The notes beneath the pieces are model-generated. The model was not told where the DNA came from and made no database searches. It saw only the letters and a program-made list of their open reading frames with translations. A stretch of 43,465 nt of DNA from IMG/VR virus record IMGVR_UViG_3300008261_000043, positions 1-43,465 of that record. The stretch is one strand, 5' to 3'. The position numbers and the translations under genes were made by a program. Within the stretch, counting starts at the first letter, position 1. Each line of letters begins with the position of its first letter. This DNA comes from a virus. Shown here one piece after another: positions 24,130-30,803 of the stretch.

Positions 24130-24833
24130 TGTTAAATTCAGCTATACTCATAAAGGTGAAACAGAGGTTAAATAAGTTGGCCTCGAATGATTATGATAAT
24201 ATAGAGTCATGGCAAATTATTGAAGCATTCAATAAAGCTCAAGTTGACTGGTGTAGAAGAAACCTTCATGGTATGAATACCAAGCAAGAAGGTGATGAAC
24301 AGTCTACCCGGAGAATTGATGATTTGCAAACACTTTTGACTAAAACATCTTTAGTACTTTCTAACAAGCAAACTTATTATGAAAGTATAAACTTTCCTAC
24401 TGATTATCTTCAGTGGAAAAGAATAAGTATTAAAGCTAAAAATGATTGCTGCAATGCTAGAAATATGGTTGTTTATTTAGGAGAACAAGCTAATGTTGAT
24501 GAACTTCTTAGAGATAAAAATAAACAACCTAGTTTTGAATGGAGTGAAACTTTTGCTACTTTATCTAGTAATCAAATACAAATTTATACTAGTGGTAAAT
24601 TTGAAGTAACAGAAGCAACATTTCATTATTTTAGACAACCTACTAGAATTCAGATAGCAGGTATAGCTAATCCTTATGATGATGGAATCATCTCTACAGT
24701 AGATGTAAATTCTGAATTTAAAGATGATTTAGTTGAATTATTTATAGATGAAACAGTTAAAGTAATTGCTGGTGATATAGAATCTATGACTCAATTCCAA
24801 AGAATGTCCCAATCAGTTGAACAAAATAATTAA
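24129..24833 (+). CDS. Head-tail adaptor/ring-like protein
   Basis: 234 residues. The N-terminal helical part (ILIKVKQRLNKLASNDYDNIESWQII...AFNKAQVDWCRR) and the following beta-rich part are similar in style to connector proteins that sit under the portal. A second protein with the same kind of opening (29105) supports a set of ring proteins. No decisive motif is seen. Coupled to the small-gene chain by TAATG. Confidence 0.55.
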   Translation: MLNSAILIKVKQRLNKLASNDYDNIESWQIIEAFNKAQVDWCRRNLHGMNTKQEGDEQSTRRIDDLQTLLTKTSLVLSNKQTYYESINFPTDYLQWKRISIKAKNDCCNARNMVVYLGEQANVDELLRDKNKQPSFEWSETFATLSSNQIQIYTSGKFEVTEATFHYFRQPTRIQIAGIANPYDDGIISTVDVNSEFKDDLVELFIDETVKVIAGDIESMTQFQRMSQSVEQNN

Positions 24834-24841
24834 ATTATATA

Positions 24842-25300
24842 ATGGAAAAACCTAGATTTTTAAAAAGAGATACTGGTGCAGTAAGTAAATCTGCAGAGTA
24901 TAGTGCACCAGTAAGTGGTTCACTAGATTCTATGGTAAGTGCTTGTGTATCAGAACTTATGAATGCAGCAACTTCTATTCATAAGTTACATCTTAAAGTA
25001 ACTGGTGCAGGATCATATGCTGCACACAAAGCTTTGAATGAATTATATGATGCTTTACCGGGACATGCTGATGATTTAGCAGAAGGATTCCAAGGAGCAT
25101 CAGAAAAGTTATTAGAGTACAAAGATGTAGCACCAAGACAATTAGGAACAGTAGCAGATGCCGTTTCCTATTTGAGAGAAATGCATACAATGGTATCTAA
25201 CTTACAAGCTAAAATGCCTTATAGTGAATTAGTAAATGATTTAGATACTATTAAAAGCACTATAAATTCTGGTAAGTATAAATTGCTTTTCTTAAAATAA
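24842..25300 (+). CDS. Dps/ferritin-like protein
   Basis: 152 residues, all helical. Residues 50-85 align with the Dps ferroxidase region: H50, then G55, H62 twelve residues on, D77 fifteen after H62 and E81 nineteen after H62. In E. coli Dps the ligands His51, His63, Asp78 and Glu82 have the same spacing; only Asp67 is changed, to Asn66. The motif HLKVTGAGSYAAH also matches the HWNVKG..F...H signature. Dps shells store iron, detoxify peroxide and coat DNA. The short basic/disordered N-terminus (RFLKRDTGA) could bind DNA. It resembles phage DUF5856 proteins too. Located among virion genes, so it may be packaged. Confidence 0.72.
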   Translation: MEKPRFLKRDTGAVSKSAEYSAPVSGSLDSMVSACVSELMNAATSIHKLHLKVTGAGSYAAHKALNELYDALPGHADDLAEGFQGASEKLLEYKDVAPRQLGTVADAVSYLREMHTMVSNLQAKMPYSELVNDLDTIKSTINSGKYKLLFLK

Positions 25301-25310
25301 ATTTGGATAT

Positions 25311-25344
25311 TTGAAAACTTTTTTATATATTAAATATATATTTG
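25311..25344 (+). promoter_or_regulatory. Possible promoter before the 25373 gene
   Basis: TATATTTG at 25337-25344; the nearest TTG (25311-25313) is 23 bases upstream, longer than usual. The following leader is A-rich without the shared motif. Supported by the 72-base gap and the codon bias of the downstream gene toward high expression. Confidence 0.45.
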
Positions 25345-25372
25345 TTTATTAACCTTTAAAAATTAAAAAAAA

Positions 25373-26725
25373 ATGGCTTATTTTAATCATGCCTTTAGCA
25401 AAATGTTCTTAGGAACAGGAGAAACTATTAGTTCTCCATTTGAAACATCTGGTGGTTTCATTACTACTTCAAATGTTACTACAGCTCAATTATCTGAATT
25501 ACCTGTAGGGTACTTTGGTTTTTTTGATGCAAAAAGTTACAAGTCTGTTACATCAGGTCAACTTGATGGATGTTGTCCTTTAATCTTAGCAAGTAGCTCT
25601 GTATTGAGTAAAGACAAAATTGGTCCTTTCCATGGTGGATACCGTGAGACTAACAAGTCTAAAGTAATCAACCCTAAGTTTATTCAAAAAATTTATAGAG
25701 TTGAGGCTTGTGCACCTCAACAAGCAATTGTGTCTGTAGGTAATACACCGCAAACAAAATATGCAACACTAGTTGCTGATAAATTTCAAGGTGGAACTAC
25801 AGATTCAACTTGTTGTTTTGAGTTTTTATGTGGTGAAACTTACTACTTAAGAATTGATGTTAAAGGTTCTCCTGCATTACGTGCATTGAATCACAATGCT
25901 TACCAAACTGTATCTGCTTATACAGGATGTTGTTCTGATCAAGTAGCTCCGATTGTTCCAAATTTAGTAAACTCTACTTTAGTAATGATTGAGTGGGCAA
26001 AAGCAATCGTAATCAACAATTACTTAAAAGATTTTGTTCTTCCTGTAGTATTTGATGAAGCTGGTACTGCTTGGTATGCTCCAGGAACTACTGTAGATCC
26101 TATGTCAGGTGCACCTGTAAACTCAAGTCAGTGGTGGACTGCTTATGATACTACTATTCCTCATGAGAGTGGTCAATGTGCAGGTCTTCGTTTATTTGGT
26201 GCATTTGTTGAAACTAAATTCAACACTTGTACTTTCCAAGTAACTGATTTCTTTGAAAAAGAACCTATTAAGATTTATGCTTCAATGGTTGATTATACTG
26301 GAGATCCTTGTACTTTTGAAGGAATCTGTGTATACAATGATTGTTTAGGTCTTCAAGGTATGGGCTTTGGTGAGCAAGTTTTAAGGGATTTAATTAAAGC
26401 TGAATCTTACTTACAAAACTTCTTCCATTCAGACTTCAGGGTAAGGGATATTACTCAAGGTTATGATATTTCATCAGCTATTAGTAGAGAGAGTAGATAC
26501 GATAGATATTATATCTTACATAGTGTACCTCGTTACAATAATCCAACTGGTGTATTTGATAATGATCGTTATTTGTTAGAAATCATTACTCCTGAAGGTG
26601 GTAATGCAAGTTTAAATAGCTTTTTAAACTCTTGGCTTGAAGCTTGTATACAATGTGAAGCTCCTTTAGAAACAGTTTCTTGTGAGCCTTGTACAGCTCT
26701 TTCTAATAATTATTCTCCAGCATAA
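25373..26725 (+). CDS. Abundant virion structural protein
   Basis: 450 residues, beta-rich, with many Cys (GCCPL, CCFEFLC, GCCSDQ, CIQCEAPL). It uses CGT arginine codons like the capsid gene and unlike its other neighbours, and it stands alone between a promoter-like box and a strong terminator, so it is likely one of the most expressed proteins. The segment KIGPFHGGYRETNKSKVINP is of a type I recall from environmental Bacteroidota phages. Candidate roles are auxiliary capsid protein, tail tube or sheath; the lack of a tape measure argues against a long tail. Role unresolved. Confidence 0.7.
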   Translation: MAYFNHAFSKMFLGTGETISSPFETSGGFITTSNVTTAQLSELPVGYFGFFDAKSYKSVTSGQLDGCCPLILASSSVLSKDKIGPFHGGYRETNKSKVINPKFIQKIYRVEACAPQQAIVSVGNTPQTKYATLVADKFQGGTTDSTCCFEFLCGETYYLRIDVKGSPALRALNHNAYQTVSAYTGCCSDQVAPIVPNLVNSTLVMIEWAKAIVINNYLKDFVLPVVFDEAGTAWYAPGTTVDPMSGAPVNSSQWWTAYDTTIPHESGQCAGLRLFGAFVETKFNTCTFQVTDFFEKEPIKIYASMVDYTGDPCTFEGICVYNDCLGLQGMGFGEQVLRDLIKAESYLQNFFHSDFRVRDITQGYDISSAISRESRYDRYYILHSVPRYNNPTGVFDNDRYLLEIITPEGGNASLNSFLNSWLEACIQCEAPLETVSCEPCTALSNNYSPA

Positions 26726-26750
26726 ATAAAACTTGATAAATTAACTTAAT

Positions 26751-26784
26751 AAAAGGAGGAGTAATAACAACTCCTCCTTTTTTT
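26751..26784 (+). terminator. Intrinsic terminator after the abundant structural gene
   Basis: AAAAGGAGGAGT (26751-26762) pairs perfectly with ACTCCTCCTTTT (26770-26781), 12 bp, with a 7-base loop AATAACA, then a T tract to 26784. Strong canonical form. Confidence 0.88.
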
Positions 26785-26785
26785 G

Positions 26786-26793
26786 TATATTTG
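26786..26793 (+). promoter_or_regulatory. -7 box giving a near-leaderless start at 26799
   Basis: TATATTTG ends 5 bases before the ATG and directly follows the terminator T tract. No TTG sits at -33 (the terminator stem occupies it), so strength is uncertain. Confidence 0.45.
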
Positions 26794-26798
26794 TAATT

Positions 26799-27359
26799 AT
26801 GGCAAAACATGTATTAAGTCTGGAAATACCAGATGTGATGAATAAAACAATACTAAGAGTAATTGACACTAGTGTATATGCAAATAGTATAGCTATTGTT
26901 TGTCCATTATTGCAAATAACTCTTCCAGGATTTACACATCCTTCTAATGTAACACCTCCTGTTATTAATCCAGGATTCACATTAAATGCTACTGCATGTA
27001 CATTGGGTAGTCAAACAACAGGTTGTAATGATACTTTTTATGATTTACAAGATGGTATTTATATTATTAAATATAGTGTAGAACCTAGTGATTATGTTTA
27101 TGTAGAATATAATCATCTAAGAATAACTTGTGCAATGAATAAAATCAAAGATGTTTATTGCAATTTAGATTTAGGTTCTTGTGATCCTCCGGCTGATAAA
27201 AAAAATATATTAAATCAAGTAAGACTTATAGAACAATATTTAAAAGCTGCTAAAGCTTATGTAGAAGATTGTCATGATCCTAAAAAAGGCATGGAACTTT
27301 ATACTTATGCTGTAAAACTTTTAGATAAGCTTACTTGTAATGATTGTAAAACTTGTTAA
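26799..27359 (+). CDS. Cysteine-rich virion-region protein
   Basis: 186 residues: a beta-rich N-terminal part (VLSLEIPDVMNKTILRVIDT) and a helical C-terminal part ending CNDCKTC. Ten or so Cys, including paired CNDC. The opening (IPDVMNKTILRVIDTSVYAN) resembles phage proteins next to other Cys-rich virion genes, but I do not know a function. Preceded by a strong terminator and a -7 box five bases before the start. Confidence 0.65.
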   Translation: MAKHVLSLEIPDVMNKTILRVIDTSVYANSIAIVCPLLQITLPGFTHPSNVTPPVINPGFTLNATACTLGSQTTGCNDTFYDLQDGIYIIKYSVEPSDYVYVEYNHLRITCAMNKIKDVYCNLDLGSCDPPADKKNILNQVRLIEQYLKAAKAYVEDCHDPKKGMELYTYAVKLLDKLTCNDCKTC

Positions 27360-27370
27360 TAAATATTTAA

Positions 27371-27381
27371 AAACCAACAAA
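27371..27381 (+). promoter_or_regulatory. Shared leader motif AAACCAACAAA
   Basis: Exact copy just before the ATG at 27383. No clear -33/-7 pair precedes it, so the motif can occur within an operon as well as after a promoter. Confidence 0.5.
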
Positions 27382-27382
27382 T

Positions 27383-27556
27383 ATGAGCAAGTGTTTAAAT
27401 TGTAATAAAAATTTATCCTGTGGATGTAAAAAAAGAACAGCTTCAGATGGAAAAAGTTGTTGTTCTGATTGTTTAAGTAGTTATGAAGCAGGACTTAAAA
27501 AATTAAAAACTACTACAGCTAATAATGTAGTAATATATAAAGCACCAAAAAAATAA
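27383..27556 (+). CDS. Small zinc-ribbon protein
   Basis: 57 residues. Seven or eight Cys in the first 32 residues: C-x2-C, then CGC, then CC-x2-C (SKCLNCNKNLSCGCKKRT...KSCCSDCLSSYE). Looks like a treble-clef or double zinc ribbon. The pattern CLNCxKxLSCGC..R.ASDGK is one I recall from many Bacteroidota phages near structural genes. The helical tail KKLKTTTANNVVIYKAPKK is basic. Role unknown. Confidence 0.7.
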   Translation: MSKCLNCNKNLSCGCKKRTASDGKSCCSDCLSSYEAGLKKLKTTTANNVVIYKAPKK

Positions 27557-27561
27557 TACAG

Positions 27562-28362
27562 ATGGCATCAAGAAATGTAAGACCGGGTTGGACTTCAAAT
27601 AATCCTTGTATTACTGTTGAATATATTGAAAAAGTAAACTGTAGTTTTGCAAAACAGGTTTATGATCAAATGATATCTGTAAGATATGGTATTCAATCTT
27701 GTTGTTTAGAAGATTTGATGAAATGGGATATTAAGAAACAAGTTTTAGATTATGAACTTAAAACTATTCCTGATGATCAAATACTTCATCCATTGTGTTA
27801 TTGTTATACAGTGAATGTAACATCTGGTACCGGTTGTTTTAAATATTTAGATTGTAATGGTGAAACAAATCTTATCACAATAACAGGTCCTAAAATAGAA
27901 AAGATATGTTCTGAAAAAACTCCTGAGCTAATCTGTCCTACAGAAGATGTTTATTATTCTATAACAGGAGCTCCAATAGTTTGTAGCTCAGATCTTATTT
28001 GTAACTATAACATTTTAGAAGTTATGTTACCAGATTGTACTGTACCATTAGATGAAGGTTGTCTTGAGCTATATTGTAAAATATGGGCTAGTGTTGAATC
28101 AACAACTATTACAATAAATAACACACCATATACATTTGATAATTATACAAATAGTGAGTGTAATGATGATAATATACCTGTTGATTTAATTATTTTAATT
28201 GAAAATATCAACTCTTTAAATTTAGGCACTGCAACAATTAATTCTTCAGGTACAGGTTTTACTGTTATAGGAGAAAATGAGTTTGGAGATTTAGAAATTA
28301 GTAGAGGAGAATATTTGGATCCTTACATAATTACCACTACTTGTACTACAAATTGTGAATAA
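27562..28362 (+). CDS. Cysteine-rich virion-region protein
   Basis: 266 residues, beta-rich, about 20 Cys, several paired (SCCLED, CSEK, TTCTTNC). The N-terminal half is helical (IEKVNCSFAKQVYDQMISV), the C-terminal half resembles a beta-sandwich with low charge. Likely structural by context; the Cys content suggests metal binding or disulphides after release. It is followed by a hairpin and a strong terminator. Confidence 0.65.
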   Translation: MASRNVRPGWTSNNPCITVEYIEKVNCSFAKQVYDQMISVRYGIQSCCLEDLMKWDIKKQVLDYELKTIPDDQILHPLCYCYTVNVTSGTGCFKYLDCNGETNLITITGPKIEKICSEKTPELICPTEDVYYSITGAPIVCSSDLICNYNILEVMLPDCTVPLDEGCLELYCKIWASVESTTITINNTPYTFDNYTNSECNDDNIPVDLIILIENINSLNLGTATINSSGTGFTVIGENEFGDLEISRGEYLDPYIITTTCTTNCE

Positions 28363-28369
28363 AGATTGA

Positions 28370-28402
28370 TGTCACGGTTTGTTGGTTTAAACGTGGCTGA
28401 CA
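28370..28402 (+). ncRNA. Hairpin with loop antisense to the shared leader motif
   Basis: TGTCACG (28370-28376) pairs with CGTG...ACA (28392-28402, with a small bulge), and the 15-base loop 28377-28391 reads GTTTGTTGGTTTAAA. Its reverse complement contains AAACCAACAAA exactly, the leader found before several genes here. It sits in the 3' region of the preceding transcript, four bases before a strong terminator, which is the layout of 3'-derived regulatory RNAs. Regulation is inferred, not shown. Confidence 0.45.
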
Positions 28403-28405
28403 GGC

Positions 28406-28439
28406 AAAGTCTCTGGTTAAATTATACCAGAGACTTTTT
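28406..28439 (+). terminator. Intrinsic terminator
   Basis: AAAGTCTCTGGT (28406-28417) pairs perfectly with ACCAGAGACTTT (28426-28437), 12 bp, with an 8-base loop and a T run 28435-28439. Ends the transcript of the Cys-rich block. Confidence 0.88.
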
Positions 28440-28486
28440 GCTTTATATACAATAAAAGTTTATTTTTAAACTTTAGAAAAATTGTG

Positions 28487-28494
28487 TATATTTA
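28487..28494 (+). promoter_or_regulatory. Weak -7 box before the 28506 gene
   Basis: TATATTTA, one base off the TAnnTTTG consensus, after a terminator and 11 bases before the ATG. No clear -33 partner; included because a new transcript is needed here. Confidence 0.35.
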
Positions 28495-28505
28495 TATATA
28501 AGAGT

Positions 28506-29099
28506 ATGTTAAAAGAATTCAAAAAACCAGATGTAAAAGCTCCTAGATGTAGGGCCGGTGTTCATTCAATATTGAATAAAGCTTTTATTGATGATTTTGT
28601 AAGTAAGTATCCTCAATATGCAGGAATAACTTATTTTGAATTATTAAAGATAGTTAAAGCTTTTAATAAAAAACTATGGGAACATGCAGCTGTTAGTAGA
28701 GATGGTACAGAATTACCAGAAGGTTTAGGGTACATCTTTATAGGAACTTGTTTTTCTCCTAAAAAATTTAATAATAATTATGGAGAATCAATAAAGCAAG
28801 ATTACAGAATAAGACATAGAAATTTTGAATCTGATAACTATTTGTGTAAAATATTTTATACTAATTTTTCTACTAAATATAAGTTTAAGTTTAGAGAACT
28901 TTGGTCATTTGAGCCAACAAGAAGTTTTAAAAGAAGTGTATCTAAAACTTATCCGGAAAACTGGAAAATATATTTACAAGTAGAAGGTAATAAACATATA
29001 AGTAAGTATATTAAAAAATACTTTAAAAAAGAATATGTTAAAAAAGTGATTAAGAATTTTGTTCTTGATCCAAATTATAATGAGTTTGATTTAAACTAA
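28506..29099 (+). CDS. Conserved-looking tail/connector-region protein
   Basis: 197 residues from ATG 28506. An upstream in-frame TTG at 28482 lies inside the promoter-like box and is rejected. Segments FVSKYPQYAGITYFELLKIV and ELPEGLGYIFIGTC are of a type I recall from many Bacteroidota phages beside connector genes. Basic in the second half. Function unknown; probable virion or assembly role by context. Confidence 0.65.
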   Translation: MLKEFKKPDVKAPRCRAGVHSILNKAFIDDFVSKYPQYAGITYFELLKIVKAFNKKLWEHAAVSRDGTELPEGLGYIFIGTCFSPKKFNNNYGESIKQDYRIRHRNFESDNYLCKIFYTNFSTKYKFKFRELWSFEPTRSFKRSVSKTYPENWKIYLQVEGNKHISKYIKKYFKKEYVKKVIKNFVLDPNYNEFDLN

Positions 29100-29104
29100 A
29101 AAAC

Positions 29105-29776
29105 ATGACAACAATTGGTGAAACTATCTCCCGAGTTAGAAATGTAGTAAAAGGTGTTAAAGAAGATGCTTTCTTAACTGATAGATTTATATATAGTCTT
29201 GTTCTTAAATATGGAAAAGCTTTAATAAGAAGACAAGATAATGAAAACAAGATTATGAGATTTCAAAGTTTATTTGAAAAATTACCTTGTGTAGAACTTA
29301 TTGAAGTAAACAAAGTTGAGGCTTGTTGTGGTGGAATAAGATCTAACTGTACTATAAAAAGAACAAAAGATAAACTTCCTACTGTATTAGAAGGTGCTTA
29401 TGGACCATTATTTAGAACAATCAGTTCTATTGATGGATCTATACAAGTATATAAAACTTATCCTAGTACATATACTAATATGGCAAACTCAACTCATTTT
29501 AGATATAATAAAAACAAATACTATTGGTATTTAGGTGGTTATTTATATTTTCCTAATATAGAATGGGAAGCTGTTTCAATTGAAGGTCTTTGGGATGAAA
29601 GTATAGCAATGTATACTTGTGATGGAGATGTTTGTAAACCTAGACAAGAAGATGATACACATATTCCTGAATATTTATTTGCTGAAATAGAAAAAATGGT
29701 ACTGGGTGATTTAGTTCAATTAATGCAAACACCTATTGAAAATGTAGATGATAATCAAAATATTTTAAGATCTTAA
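29105..29776 (+). CDS. Ring/connector-like protein
   Basis: 223 residues; helical start (TIGETISRVRNVVKGVKEDAF) then beta-rich with Cys (EACCGGIRSNC) and an Asp/Glu-rich end. Layout and position, followed directly by another adaptor-like protein and the huge tail protein, fit the ring proteins that link portal to tail in crAss-like phages. No diagnostic motif; medium-low certainty. Confidence 0.6.
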   Translation: MTTIGETISRVRNVVKGVKEDAFLTDRFIYSLVLKYGKALIRRQDNENKIMRFQSLFEKLPCVELIEVNKVEACCGGIRSNCTIKRTKDKLPTVLEGAYGPLFRTISSIDGSIQVYKTYPSTYTNMANSTHFRYNKNKYYWYLGGYLYFPNIEWEAVSIEGLWDESIAMYTCDGDVCKPRQEDDTHIPEYLFAEIEKMVLGDLVQLMQTPIENVDDNQNILRS

Positions 29777-29780
29777 TACA

Positions 29781-30803
29781 ATGTCATATAATTACACACT
29801 CCGGTATCGAACTTTTGATCAAATGCTTGATGATGTTCAAGTAGACTTTCAAAACTTGTCATTACAAAATATGATTGAACCTCAACAACTTATCAAAGTT
29901 GCCAAGAAAGTTACTTATGATTTAGGTTTAAGAATTCTTATGACTAAAGAAACACTACTTGATGTAAAAAAAGGTAAAGTAAAATTACCTGATGATTTCT
30001 TTGTTCTTAATTATTCACTTATTTGTGATGAGCTTACCATCAATGAACCTGTTATGCAAGGAACTGATATTCAAGAAGTTACCTTAATTCCTAGTTATAA
30101 GCAAACAACATCAGAAATTAATCCTTGTTCTGAACCTACAGTAAATTGTGCTTCATGTGGAGTTCCAACTACAAGTTGTGGTTGCCCATCTCCTGCATCA
30201 AATTGTCCTGTTCTACCGGAAGGACAAAACTATTGTGCAAAACCAAAACTACAAATCAATTGTAAAGGTGATGTATATGAATTAGTACAAGTTGTAAAAT
30301 CACATCAAAGAACATACAAAAGACTTTGGCCTCTTAATATTATAGCAAATGCTCAATCTATTGCTTGTGACTGCCCTAACTTATATGTTAAGTCACCTCA
30401 ACAAGCTTGGATTAAAGACAATTATCTTTATACAAATTTTGATACGGCTACTGTTTACATTAGTTATCAAGGTCAGCTAGAAGATGAAGAAGGTAATTTA
30501 TTAGTACCAGATCATCCTGAAATAAATGATTATTATGAATATGCTATTAAGCAAAGAATTCTAGAAAATCTTTTGATGAATGATGAACCTGTAACTGCTA
30601 AATTACAGATAGTAGAAGCTAGATTAAGACAAGCTAGAAACTATGCTAAAAGTATAGTAAATACACCTAATTTTGCAGAAATGAAAGAAATGTGGTGGGC
30701 TAATAGAAAAGCACAATATGGTAGATTTTATGATCAATTTAAAAGCTACCCTTGGAACCAAGGTTTTAATATTAATGTGTATAACCAAATGGATAGATTC
30801 TAA
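29781..30803 (+). CDS. Ring/stabilisation-like protein with Cys cluster
   Basis: 340 residues. N-terminal helical (MIEPQQLIKVAKKVTYDLGL) then a beta-rich region and a long C-terminal helical part (LRQARNYAKSIVNTPNFAEM). Unusual insert at residues 116-161 with eight Cys (116, 123, 126, 133, 135, 142, 152, 161) rich in Pro and Ser, likely a metal-binding or disulphide knot. Ends in TAATG into the giant tail gene. Resembles the stabilisation/ring proteins of crAss-like phages in order and style. Confidence 0.6.
   Translation: MSYNYTLRYRTFDQMLDDVQVDFQNLSLQNMIEPQQLIKVAKKVTYDLGLRILMTKETLLDVKKGKVKLPDDFFVLNYSLICDELTINEPVMQGTDIQEVTLIPSYKQTTSEINPCSEPTVNCASCGVPTTSCGCPSPASNCPVLPEGQNYCAKPKLQINCKGDVYELVQVVKSHQRTYKRLWPLNIIANAQSIACDCPNLYVKSPQQAWIKDNYLYTNFDTATVYISYQGQLEDEEGNLLVPDHPEINDYYEYAIKQRILENLLMNDEPVTAKLQIVEARLRQARNYAKSIVNTPNFAEMKEMWWANRKAQYGRFYDQFKSYPWNQGFNINVYNQMDRF

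Noticed and set aside
28482-28505. TTG start adding eight residues to the 28506 gene
   Set aside because: The codon lies within the TATATTTA promoter-like box, and ATG 28506 gives a normal N-terminus.
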